Shown here: positions 38,701 to 48,356 of the stretch, piece after piece
Numbering within the stretch: the first letter of the stretch is position 1
How the letters are laid out: each line of letters starts with the position of its first letter
Source of the DNA: Mastigias papua
Lineage: Eukaryota; Cnidaria; Scyphozoa; Rhizostomeae; Mastigiidae
Length of the DNA: 64,000 nucleotides
Assembly: GCA_964019165.1 (NCBI GenBank)
Contig: OZ025274.1
Location: 4,152,868 to 4,216,867 of the forward strand
Direction of reading: 5' to 3'
Made by a program: the position numbers and the translations under genes
The notes under the pieces: generated by a model
Told to the model about the DNA's origin: nothing
The model's database searches: none
The model's input: only the letters and a program-made list of their open reading frames with translations

Positions 38701-41700
38701 TTTGAATTTGTAATAATCTGTTCAGGTGTGTTTCAATGGCCACTCTTACAACTTAAAAGTCAGTAATAAGAGATTGTTGCTTCTGCTTGAGCAATGAAAT
38801 TTAATAGAGTTTCTCCATCTCTGCCATGTTTGGTGAAAAATTGTCAGCAGAAAGAGAACCCGATGATCTTAAAGACAAATACACTATCTATGTAAGAAAA
38901 ATGAACGAATATTTATAAACTTGCCTCCAGGTAAAGCTACATTTTTGCCAAGAATATCTTCTGCGTTTTAAGAGCAAACGACTAGAGTGTATCTGAAGTT
39001 GAAATCACAGGACGGCCAGTCAACTTTGGTCATGACGGGGAATGCAATTTCTTTGTACACTGAAATTAACAGAAAGATGCAAGTTTGCAAATATTCTGCA
39101 GAATTCCTTAAAAGTCACAACAAAATATAACACCTTATATACTGTATTTTTTCACCTGCGTTACCCTACACTCAAATTTACTACACTCAAAAATTGCTTT
39201 GTAAACAATTTGATCTTCGATATTTCAAAGTTATAATTTGCCTTTTGTGGTATTTAGTACTGTTGGGTTCGTGATATCTAGGTATTTAAGGTTGGCTGGA
39301 GAGAAAATTTGGTTAGTAGAACCGAGAGTTCGCTATAAGGATGGCTCGTTGTATAGAAAGGATTTTTGTGAGACTTCTGCTAGAGTAAAGCGAAGGGAAA
39401 CGAACTTTAGTTAAAATACATTGTTTCATGATTTATATATAAAATAAAATGATTTGATCTAACATAATATAAGTCAATATAATATAAAGCAATGTAATAT
39501 AATAAAGCTTTTACTCTTGTAGATTGTTGCCCCTCAACGAATGTCACAAACTCTTCAGTTGGAGAAATAACATGGCCAATTACGGTACATGGGTTTCGAG
39601 TTGAGGAGAAATGTCCTTACAACAGAACTGACCAAAGCAATGTTGTTTATCGCCAATGTATTACAGACCTAGTAAATGGTTCATACTGGAGTTACCCACA
39701 GGCTACTAATTGTCCAATGTCTTTACAGACTACAAAAACCTTGCAGCAGTTGTCTGAAGTGAGTTGGTATGAATAAATATTTTCGGCCAAATTTCGTGCT
39801 GTGAAGTTCTGTAGTACCAACAGACTTTTCAATGTTGTATGTATGTTTCATGAACTCTTTTACAGTACAATAGATGAGGGTTCTCATTAAATTACATGAA
39901 CTTTTGAATGGCAATGCTTAACATGGGTGGCTGAGCTGGGGGGGGGGGACTGGGGGCTGCAGCTCCTTCACTTTTATGACAAATATACTTTAGCACACGT
40001 TTTGGCGCCTTCTATATCCCTACAATTTTAATCTCTTCTCTCGAGCCCCCCAACCAAAACGTTGCTCCGCCGCTCCTGCCTCGACAATGCTTGTTAAAAA
40101 AATGAAAATTAATGGTACAAAGAATGAAGAGTAACTGAAAATTACTGATGTAAGACTATGTGGCTACTGCTGTTGCGGAATTCTCGTGCAAATGGAACAA
40201 GAGCATTAAACAATAAACACATGCTTCGTGTAGGAAATGTCGTGCCTGAAAATGTTTCCTCAGGGTCCGCCTGTAAGGCATTAGTGTTTGCTAAGTAATG
40301 ATTTTGTAAATCTCCTCCTCCTTTTTAGGCCTTGATCTGTATTCCCAGGCATCAACAAATACTGGATCTTATCACCTTTTGTATTTTAGGTGGGATCTCC
40401 GTTGCCATAATGTCCGTTAAAAAGGGAGGGAGCTGAAGGAAAACACTCCTATTTCCTAATCTATTGTTTGTACAATAGTTTAAATTGGCTATTTCTGCAA
40501 ATTGATATTTCCCGTAGTTTCCTAGTTTACTTTCAATGAGGCTGATATATCTGGTTTTAGGAAGATATTAACGAGCAAAACAGGAAAGCCATAATAAAGA
40601 CCCTCCGCGTGCTGACAAACGACGCAAATACGTTAAAAAATGAGATGGATGTTGAATTTTCAACGCAGATCATGGAAAAGGTCATAAATGTTTCGAGATC
40701 ACAGAACGAGGTTGTGTATTGCTTTTGTATTTAACTATGAAGCGGTCGAGAATACATAGTATGAAATAGTCAACTCTGGAATAAACAACAGAAATGCCAA
40801 ACTGTATGATAACATAGAAGATAAAGAACAAAAGTCTAGTTATATCTCAATATTAAAACTTTTCTATTTATTTTCTCTTTGTAGTCTTATAGAGAACATT
40901 TCATAAGCACCTATATATCATATGCTTCTGCGATAAGTTCAGGGTCCCTGTACTAGTTAATGTGGTCTGTAGATATCCTTGAATTAGCCCCATACAGGCT
41001 TATTTAATTTGATGCTTGTATGAGAGGGCTTATGAAGTTATCTGACGCATGGCAGTTACAATCTAATTTTCAAAACTCCTTTTCTTCATAATATAAAATG
41101 AAGAACAGTCTAAATATATAAGCAATAAAGTTTAGGTCTTAATCATCTTCTGCCATAGGAGCTTTATGGAGTGGGACTTATTAACACATTTTAGTTCTAG
41201 TATGGGCTTATCCGAGAGGTGATGTTTTCAAAGTGGGACCATTTCAAGGGATTTACGCTAAGCGGTTCTAGACGCAGACAGTGTTAGAATATTACGATAG
41301 TAACACAACTATCAACTCAGTACCTTAACATCTGAGTTTGAAACATACCTCTGAAAGCAAGTACACAAAGAGCTGGTACTAACTTACGATATCTACACAT
41401 TATCATGCAATAGGCCCCTGCATGCATGAGACTTCCATTCCAACATTACAACTATGGAGACAATTTTCTTTAAGGTTCTTGGTGACATTCTGGGCACCAC
41501 AAGCAACCTAATGAATGTTGAAAATTCTGTGATTTCGTCCGCACAGAAAGCGTCAAACACATCAACAAGGTAAGGGCTTCATTATTGGTATCAAACAACA
41601 AGACTGTAAAGCTGGAATTCTGAGACAGTATAGGAAAATATTTGTTATTTTGTAGCAAAATGAAGTTTGATATAGCCAAGTGCAGTTCGTTATGTGGCAT

Positions 41701-44700
41701 TGCTTAGTGTTCCCTTGTGCAGTATTGCGTTGTACTATAATTGTGCTGACTTGTGTGAAGTAAGAGGTTAAGCAAATAAGTAACGGAAGTTTATTGTTCT
41801 TAGGGATTCCATGCTAAGGAGTTGCTATTCCTTATCGACGACTGTCAACAGAAGTGAACTTACCCCTAGAGTTGCTTGTAGCTGGGCATCTATTAGCATT
41901 GTGACCAGGGACATAACGACTGGGGTGGTGTGGGGGTAGGTGTTACAACTCCTCTAACCTTTTGAGGGTGGGAAGATTCGAGTAAAGTTAGGCCATTGCA
42001 CGCATCGTTAAAGTCAGGTACTCTTCAAAGACTTAAATATTGCATACCCCTCAACCAAAGGGTTTTCGCGAGGTCCCTGATTTTCACTACTGGCTCATAC
42101 GCCCAGTGGGCTCTCTTTCTGGCCCAATGGAAACACAAAATTTAATGTTATTGGCTTGTTAGCGGGGGCCCTTTTTCACAAAAATTTATTAACTTTCTCG
42201 GGAAGGCTCAAAGCTTAAGGATTAGAGTGCAAATAGTCGCATATATGTCAATCGCTCTGGGACAACGCAACATGGGGCCCTTCTTTCAGAGTCACCCTGG
42301 TTAGCTTGCTGAATGTATGATGCATAACAGATGTGTATTAGTTACAACGCATTTTCAATACATTATAATAATTTTCCTTTAATTTAAAGACAAGTTTGAA
42401 GTTTCCAAGAAAAACACTATTTATCCAGGGTTTTATGGGTAGCGATTTTCTTGTTTCATAACTTGAAGTTTATCGGTTCCTATTATTTGTGGAATTTGTG
42501 TCAATGTTTGTGCCGTATCCTCGTACTACTTTGTTGTTTAACAGTGTTCTTGGAATAAATGCATAACGTTTGAAAATACATCTTCGTGAAACGAAAGTCA
42601 ACAACTCAACAGCACGACATTCCCCCGAATTTTTGAGAGCATGGAAGGGCCCACTAATGAAATTTTCTTAAAAGTTGCCCGAGCGTATAGCATTGCTCTA
42701 ACATGTCTATCTACCACCCAGGCCATCGTGCAGCTAGTTGATAGCCCTGAAAGGGCTAATACGCTGCTTTAAAATTAGAAATTGGAGTGGAGAAGAATGC
42801 CATTGTAATATATGTAGATAATGCTTATTAGTTTTATACCTTGTAATTTATAGTAGTTTTCGTTTTCTCTTTTTATTGTAAATAGTTGGTTTGAATTAGC
42901 TCAAATTTCTACAATGCAGAGCTAGAGAAAACACCAACTTAAAATAAATAGATTATTATTATAAAGGTTATCGGAGTGAGATTCGAACCACGTACGTTTT
43001 GATGTAAAGCTCAGTTACATATCACTACACCCAATCTTTCTACTATTCTGTATTGTATTGTGTTGCATAGTATTGAAGTGTATTGCACTGTTTCTCTTCC
43101 CTATGCGCTATACTCACGATGATCGATACATGGTTGAATGTTTCTCGTTTGAGCCCTAATGCTTCGTCCCTTTATTCTAAAAGCTAGCCTAAGTTCAGCT
43201 ATGCTATTCGTTCAAGACCGTTTCAATTTGGTTTTGCTTCCGTTTACAGATTACTGAAATTATTGGAAAAGCTCTCTAATGAAGTTCAAATAAATTCATC
43301 TTTAGTTGACCACCGACAAAATCTTGCTCTAGCAATGTACACTTTTCAAGATATTAACATCGACAAAGACTTCGAAATCTATGGTGTTGTAAATAGAACA
43401 AACAACTTCCCAGAGCTGAAATTTACCAATTATTCAGACGAAGCTCTTTTGAACCACGTTGTCCTTACGTCTGCATTTCTTCGGAAAATGGTCAAACTTA
43501 GAAAAGACAAGAAGATTACATTGACAAGTTTTCTATTCAAAAGGCGCGTCTTCTTTGATTCGAATAGTGGCAATGCTGTCCGTTGCCGAGAGGATTTACG
43601 AATAAATGGCAAAATTATTTCGCTTAAAGTTAACGGGATGCATGTTACAAATCTGACGGGAGATGAAGAAATACAAAGCTACTTCAAGCCAAAATCTAGA
43701 AGAAAGTTTCGTCGGATTAGCTGTGTGTACTGGAGTTTCAATGCCAAAGGTAGTACATTTTGGCGAAGTATTCTATGTAGGGATTTAGTTTGTTTTCGGA
43801 CGATTGGCTGGTTCATAGTCTGTATGGTGTTATCATAAATTTGCAAATAATTTTCTTTGGGTCATTGGGAGCTTTTAATGCTAGATATCCTGAATGTAAC
43901 AGTATTTGTAGATGTTATCAGTTGGTTCCATTTTCCAACATTGGCAGTGTTGACTTAATATTTGGTAGTGCTAATTGAAGGATTGAACAGTTCTGTTTTT
44001 TCAATTGTTGTTGCTTCACCAAATGAAGAAAATTAGGTATTTAAAGAGTGATATTATAGGTAAACCACTATTTGGATAAAGCAAGACATTTGCTTCAGAA
44101 TATACATTTTTTAGTTTTTAATTTGGTTACAACTGATTCCTCTTTATATATTTTTGTACAAAAATTTTAATGCAATGTGAAACAGTCAGAATGTTACCGA
44201 CTACTTTTGCTATCACGATCACAATTATATGATGACAAAATGTGCAGCTCTACATTTTAATTGGGATAATCCCTGGGCGTTATCTCTATGCCGGCTAGAT
44301 TACATTTCCATACATCATCCTGTATCTGATTGCATGATACTTGGCTATGTAGAGGAGCTTGGAGTCTTGATGTGAATATGGAGCTACCGTTGCTAACATG
44401 AAAACATCTCCTGTTATTTTGAGATACAAAGCAAAGTTTCCTCTTAGTTGAGTTTTGAAATGTTTTCCTTCTGAGGAATAGGCGGCCCTCGAATTGATGA
44501 TAGCACTCTGCTTCTCGTAATCTCTGCCTTTCGTAGCTGAAAGTGAACCTTCGTAAAATGCTTTGAACACAGAACAAAATTTGACACTTTTTAGGTGGAA
44601 AAGGAGATTGGTCTACGAATGGATGCAGGAAAATCGGCATGAAAAATGGCATGGTTCTTTGCAAATGTAATCATATGACAAACTTTGCTATGCTATTAGA

Positions 44701-47700
44701 TGTATCGAGAAAACAGTCATCGACATCGGAAACAAAGACATTGAACATTGTATCATATGTTGGATGCGCGATTTCATTGGTCAGTTTGATAATTACAATA
44801 ACATCATACGCCTCTTCTAGGTAAGTAAGTCAGCATGTAGTACCAGCAGTGTACAAAGTAACAAAGATAAAAGTAAGAATAGGATAAGATATGTAGAATA
44901 TATCTATTCACCCCATTCCATCCATCCCATCCATCCCATCCCATCCATCCCATCCCATCCATCCCATCCCATCCATCCCATCCCATCTATCCCATCCATC
45001 CATCTATCCCATCCCATCTATCCCATCTCATCCCATCTCATCCCATCTCATTCCATCCATCCATCCAACCATCCGTCCATCCATCCATCCATCCATCCAT
45101 CCATCCATCCACCCATCCATCCATCCATCCATCCATACATCCATCCATCCATCCATCCATCCATCCATCCATCCATCCATCCATCCATCCATCCATCCAT
45201 CCATCCATCCATCCATCCATCCATCCATCCATCCATCCGTCTGTCCGCCAATCTATACTCCATTTTTAAGTAAATCAAAAACAAACTACTATTCGATTGA
45301 AACGTCAATTGTAATAAACATTCCTTTCATTTTGACTTAAGTTTTGATAATTCTAAAATTGTCGGGCAACCACTTTTCAGGTAATTTCTATAATTAATGT
45401 AAAGTTCACGTGCTGACAGTTAAATGCTTAGTTTTTTATCCTATACTTGAAATGGGGCCTTATTCGGGCAGGGGTGGCTATTCAGAACTGGGCAGTAACT
45501 TGGTCATTTAGAATATTTATTATAAGTAGGCCATCAAAACTAACACAAATCAATCTGTGCTGAAGGTATGTGTTAAAGGTTATCAACTTTTAGACATCAT
45601 AAGCATTTTGTATTTTATTTGAATTTTTATTTTAACCACACATATCATGCAATCCCAGGAGACCGCATCGCATCTATTTTAGCAAAAATGGTGTCTATAA
45701 AAGCATCTTATTTAGCCGTGTTCCTTAAAGAGAGCATTTAAGCGTTAATTGCAATAATCTGCATTTTTTTCATTAAAGGAAACTGCGCCAGTTACGTCCA
45801 AACAAGATTTTGCTGTGTTTGTCAACCTCCTTGATGATGACAATGATAATATTCCTGTGTGGAAACCTTTCTGCCAATTATCCCATTGCTTGTGAAATAG
45901 TTGCAGCATTATTGCATTTCTTCGTATTGGCAACATTTTGTTGGATGGTCGTGGAAGCTTTTAACATGTATCAAAATTTCATCATTGTTCTCCAAAACGG
46001 AACATCAAATTTCATGATGAAAGCCAACTTATTTGCATGGGGTATGTTGAATGAGATTTGTGAAAAAACATTCAGCCATAATATTTGCTATCGTTTACTG
46101 CAAAAACTGAATTTTCCATGAAGCAAGCATGTGAGACTGTTAAACAAGTTGAACTAGGACAGAGTTGCTGTAAAAGAATACCAATGGATTTTACGGTATT
46201 TTTATAAGAAAATCGCTTTTTTGTCTTAGCCTCAATTTTCCTAACTGTTCCCGAAATTGAGACTGAGATTTTCTTAAGATATTATTGACTTCTATTGGAG
46301 TAAACTGGCTAAAAGAGGTTACCACTAATTGTTATAAAAAGCTTGATCTTTGTTAACCAAGATTGTCACGGAGAAGTTTTGATCTTTGTAAAGGAACTTG
46401 CAATGAATAAGCTAATATCAATTTCTCACACGTAACAAAGGTGAACTTGAGTCTTATGATTTTCTTAACATTTTCTTAAGATTTTAGCCTTTTGAGCTTC
46501 ATTTTCTTATAAACTGTTTTCTACTAAAAAATATGGATTTCTTTCCTTTAGTATAGCTTTCGTTCAACAGGGATTCCATCATAAACTCATATTCAGAAAA
46601 GTATAGAAAATATGATAGAAAAAGCTAAAACTGTCTGAAAAATGCAATCATATCTATAGTATTTATGCATTTAAGTTCACTATTGTTTAAGTTGACTGTT
46701 CATTATTTCGACCAAATTCTTCTTTATCTTCAAAGGGATACCATTTGTTATTGTTCTATTTACAACTATCGCATCAAAGCTGACGGGAAACAAGAAGTAC
46801 ATTGCTAGCAAGTGGATGTAAGTACCACTCCTTGTTCTCAGCTCGGATGTCCTTTGTGAATGGCCCCTTAGCAATTAAACACCTAGTACATAAACCCAAA
46901 GTGTAACATCTCTATTTCTTTTGACTGGTACAAAACACTTGTATAAGCTGTGATGCAGCTGGAAATATACTTAAGTATGTTTCTTGCGATCATCATGGCA
47001 ACGTTTAATTCTCTGAAATATGTCAACGGAGCTTTGCTGCCAAATGTTTGATTGGTAGAGAACTCTGATCAGATCTATTTTCTCCCAATCTAATTGACCA
47101 ATCAACATGCAAAATGGGCCTAAATTTGACTGTTGAAAGCATGTGTCGTCAGAGTTCTGCATGATGATTGGTCAATTAGGTTGAGAAGAAGTATACGTGA
47201 TCAGAGTTCTCAACCAATCAAGCATTTAGCAGTTATGCCTTTCACCTGAAGAAGGGCAGTTAGGAAACTTTCAATCGTGCTCGTTTCCTCCAAAGCAGTG
47301 CTTCTTGTTTTGTATCACAAAAATTGTCAAATAATCAATGATATAATTCTTTTAGTGATTAACTATTTGTTATTAAATGATAAAATTCCTTCCCCTAGAT
47401 GCATGTTGGGTGGTATACAATTTTACGTCGCTTACCTTTCGCCGATCTGCCTCATCCTAATCGGGAATTCAATCATTCTCATTGTGACAGTTGTATCCAT
47501 AGGCCGTCGAACATCGAAGGGAGTTGGGAAGAAAATGAACAAAAGAGCAAAGGCAAGAATCGCCATCATGCTATCAGTGTTGTTAGGATGTACGTGGATA
47601 TTTGGCCTATTGGCAATTGAAGATCTGGCATTCACATTTCAACTGCTATTCTCTTTGTTTAATTCACTGCAAGGTTTCTTCATATTTCTCTTCTTCTGTT

Positions 47701-47768
47701 TGAGAAACAAGGAGGTGCGTGCCGAATGGTGGAAGCTGTTGTTCAAGAACAATCTGGAGGGAGAATGA
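32417..47768 (+). CDS. Adhesion G protein-coupled receptor (Ig, HRM, GAIN/GPS, 7TM), complete, 14 exons
   Basis: Cell-surface receptor of the adhesion GPCR family. It is expected to self-cleave at the GPS and signal through a tethered agonist. Exons: 32417-32486, 34872-34958, 35086-35427, 36167-36276, 36694-36764, 37984-38120, 39523-39758, 40561-40710, 41475-41569, 43250-43749, 44595-44820, 45779-46041, 46736-46817, 47399-47768. All have GT-AG borders, phases match at every junction, and the sum is 2739 nt (912 residues plus TGA). Order: signal peptide about 1-20, Thr/Ser-rich stretch 25-52, Ig-like 65-160, HRM 273-337, GAIN about 400-633 with the GPS at 591-633, seven helices from about 650. 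The cytoplasmic tail is short. Ig plus HRM before GAIN recalls ADGRA-type receptors, but no leucine-rich repeats are seen, so I give no symbol. The first exon is the least certain: it is inferred from the signal peptide, donor site and matching phase. Confidence 0.92.
34382..34596. mobile_element. Small hAT-like MITE in receptor intron 1
   Basis: The left end CATAAGCGTAGGAGAGGC and the inverse of the right end (CATAGGCGTAGGGGGCTG) form an inverted repeat. Eight flanking bases match at six positions (GCCCCTTC at 34374-34381, CTCCCTTC at 34597-34604), consistent with a decayed hAT target duplication. Non-coding, 215 bp. Confidence 0.5.
35086..35427 (+). CDS. Adhesion GPCR exon 3: Ig-like domain
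   Basis: This exon encodes residues 53-166. It has the immunoglobulin-fold pattern of Cys78 (VELHCEY), Trp94 (FFWMKN) and Cys146 in GYYRC, with several Asn-X-Ser/Thr sites. The whole domain sits in one exon between two phase-1 introns, the usual arrangement for shuffled extracellular modules. It probably serves in ligand or matrix contact; the partner is unknown. Confidence 0.85.
35671..35762. repeat. (AT)n microsatellite
   Basis: About 45 uninterrupted AT units lie in the receptor intron 35428-36166. Confidence 0.98.
36167..38120 (+). CDS. Adhesion GPCR exons 4-6: second extracellular segment, fold uncertain
   Basis: Exons 36167-36276, 36694-36764 and 37984-38120 encode residues 167-272. 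The segment contains a predicted beta-rich stretch with Asn-X-Ser/Thr sites, [10 protein letters not shown] and a single Cys in [11 protein letters not shown]. It could be a SEA-like or degenerate Ig-like domain, but I cannot assign it. Phases link cleanly to the Ig exon before and the HRM exon after. Confidence 0.75.
37395..37730. repeat. Diverged interspersed repeat, copy A
   Basis: This stretch shares blocks with 40975-41260, including TCAAAACTC(G/C)TTTTCT, an (A)ATATTAAAAGAACAG-like block and GGG(G)CTTATTAACA followed by GCTTATTTGAGGG-type motifs. GGGCTTAT-like words recur. It lies in the receptor intron 36765-37983. Ends and class are unknown. Confidence 0.5.
38251..38403. repeat. (TATAA)n pentanucleotide repeat
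   Basis: About 30 copies of TATAA with scattered CATAA variants lie in receptor intron 38121-39522. Confidence 0.95.
38427..39380. mobile_element. Probable non-autonomous Tigger/pogo-like element
   Basis: The left end (GCAGTAGAATCTGGATATATCG) and the inverse of the right end (GCAGAAGTCTC...) are diverged inverted repeats. The phrase CGAGAGTTCGCT occurs near both ends (about 38490 and 39325), with ATCGA/TTCG motifs typical of Tigger termini. The left flank lacks a clear TA. The 950-bp interior shows no transposase that I recognise. Confidence 0.42.
39523..39758 (+). CDS. Adhesion GPCR exon 7: hormone-receptor-motif (HRM) domain
   Basis: This exon encodes residues 273-351. It shows CC at 274-275, ITWPITVHG around Trp290, then CP at 303-304, Cys318, the G-S-Y-W motif with Trp328, and Cys336. 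This Cys/Trp spacing matches the HRM module found just before GAIN in many adhesion GPCRs. It is encoded by one exon. Confidence 0.83.
40561..43749 (+). CDS. Adhesion GPCR exons 8-10: GAIN domain
   Basis: Exons 40561-40710, 41475-41569 and 43250-43749 encode residues 352-599. The first two give a helical GAIN subdomain A ([18 protein letters not shown]..., [13 protein letters not shown]). The 500-nt exon gives the beta-sandwich subdomain B and enters the GPS with [11 protein letters not shown]. The 1.7-kb intron between 41570 and 43249 holds a MITE and a LINE 3' fragment. Confidence 0.86.
40975..41260. repeat. Diverged interspersed repeat, copy B
   Basis: Related to 37395-37730 through matching blocks in the same order, including TCAAAACTCCTTTTCTTCAT and GGGACTTATTAACACATTTT. 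It lies in the receptor intron 40711-41474. No terminal repeats could be fixed. Confidence 0.5.
41906..42079. mobile_element. Possible hAT-like MITE, 174 bp
   Basis: The left end CAGGGACATAACG and the inverse of the right end (CAGGGACCTCGCG) agree at most positions. The flanking octamers ATTGTGAC (41898-41905) and ATTTTCAC (42080-42087) match at six of eight bases. Intronic and non-coding. Confidence 0.45.
42750..42963 (+). mobile_element. Possible LINE 3' UTR fragment
   Basis: AT-rich sequence ends with AAAATAAATAGATTATTATTATAA, resembling the AAATAAATTGTATTATT...-type end of the LINE at 29600-31977. No protein part is recognisable, so the call rests only on the tail. Confidence 0.28.
42966..43035 (-). 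repeat. tRNA-like sequence, possible SINE or tRNA pseudogene
   Basis: On the minus strand a 70-base segment carries a good B box (GGTTCGAATCTC) about 40 bases after an A-box-like GGTGTAGTGATATGTAACTG. The acceptor stem does not pair well, so a functional tRNA gene is unlikely. It abuts the ATT-rich tail at 42963. Confidence 0.42.
44595..44820 (+). CDS. Adhesion GPCR exon 11: GPS cleavage motif and TM1
   Basis: It completes the GPS: Trp605 and Cys610 (GDWSTNGC), then Cys622 and Cys624 in [14 protein letters not shown], with Cys591 and Trp594 from the previous exon. The predicted cleavage lies between Met627 and Thr628. The motif is HMT rather than the commoner HLT/HLS. The new N-terminus, TNFAMLLDV, would be the tethered agonist. 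TM1 follows at about 651-672. Confidence 0.9.
44911..45240. repeat. (CATCC)n/(CCAT)n simple repeat
   Basis: Mixed CATCC/CATCCCATC units pass into a long pure (CCAT)n run. It lies in the receptor intron 44821-45778. The minus-strand MDGW repeats are produced by it. Confidence 0.97.
45779..46041 (+). CDS. Adhesion GPCR exon 12: TM2 and TM3
   Basis: This exon encodes residues 675-762. It begins with [13 protein letters not shown], the basic first intracellular loop into TM2. TM3 carries the extracellular Cys of the conserved disulphide (PIACEIVAA) and the family hallmark [20 protein letters not shown]. Confidence 0.92.
46736..46817 (+). CDS. Adhesion GPCR exon 13: TM4 and start of extracellular loop 2
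   Basis: This exon encodes [13 protein letters not shown] followed by [15 protein letters not shown]. The W-G-x-P motif is the standard start of TM4 in this family. The exon joins to the next one in phase 2, placing the loop-2 cysteine in the next exon (WICML). Confidence 0.9.
47028..47239. mobile_element. Palindromic MITE, copy 2 of a family seen twice
   Basis: The left arm has GCCAAATGTTTGATTGG, AGAACTCTGATCAGATC and TTTTCTCCCAATCTAATTG; the right arm carries the complementary CAATTAGGTTGAGAAG, GATCAGAGTTCTCAACCAAT and CATTTAGC. The terminal inverted repeat is about 40 bp. It is related along its length to 27342-27547 and lies in receptor intron 46818-47398, about 160 bp before the final exon. 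Confidence 0.72.
47399..47768 (+). CDS. Adhesion GPCR exon 14: TM5-TM7 and C-terminus
   Basis: TM5 is [18 protein letters not shown]. The third loop is basic ([14 protein letters not shown]). TM6 has the family motif [15 protein letters not shown]7 is [18 protein letters not shown], followed by [13 protein letters not shown]. The protein stops 15 residues later at TGA 47766-47768. The tail has no obvious PDZ ligand. Confidence 0.95.
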
Positions 47769-48356
47769 ATCGAGAGGAAATCAAAAGACACGATAATTAA
47801 GTGATTTATAGAATCAAACACAGAACTCTCAGGTTTGCAACTTTCAACTTTTCAAGCTTGGTAAGGGATACAATCTGTTCGTATGATTAAAGCATCTCAA
47901 AATCACATTTCAGGTTCCTAGTAAAAACTAATAACTATTATACCCCAGAAGACACTGAATCACAAACTATTTATGAGGGCGCATACTAATGAAACTACGA
48001 ATTTAATTGAGACATTAGGAAATTTCCGAACACTCAACATTTAAAACAGCAGGTAATCGTGACATGATATCGTACTCTAAGGACGAATATAAGCAACATC
48101 GTTTGGGCGAGAGCAGCTTCCGTGAAAGGCTGAAGAGGTGACGTGGATCAACGGCTTGAAAATGATATATGCCTTACTGTACTAGCTATTAACAATAAAT
48201 AGATATTTCTGTTTAACCATATACTCCTACTCACATTTACGGACTAAATTATCTCAGCTAAATTCATACATCACTCTACTAATCATGCCACCTGACTCTC
48301 TAGGAAACTCAACTTATTCTACGCAAATCCATAGTGTATCATACCTAATAGCGAGA
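47769..48356 (+). promoter_or_regulatory. Adhesion GPCR 3' UTR and gene-satellite boundary
   Basis: Unique AT-rich sequence follows the stop codon. AATAAA at 48194-48199 is the best candidate poly(A) signal, giving a 3' UTR of about 450 bases. Unique sequence continues only to about 48356, where satellite monomers begin. Confidence 0.5.

Noticed and set aside
42966..43035. A functional tRNA gene on the minus strand
   Set aside because: The B box is good but the acceptor stem does not pair and the anticodon arm is unconvincing, so it is listed as a tRNA-derived repeat.
44804..45308. MDGW-repeat reading frames on the minus strand
   Set aside because: Translation of the (CCAT)n/(CATCC)n repeat in a receptor intron.
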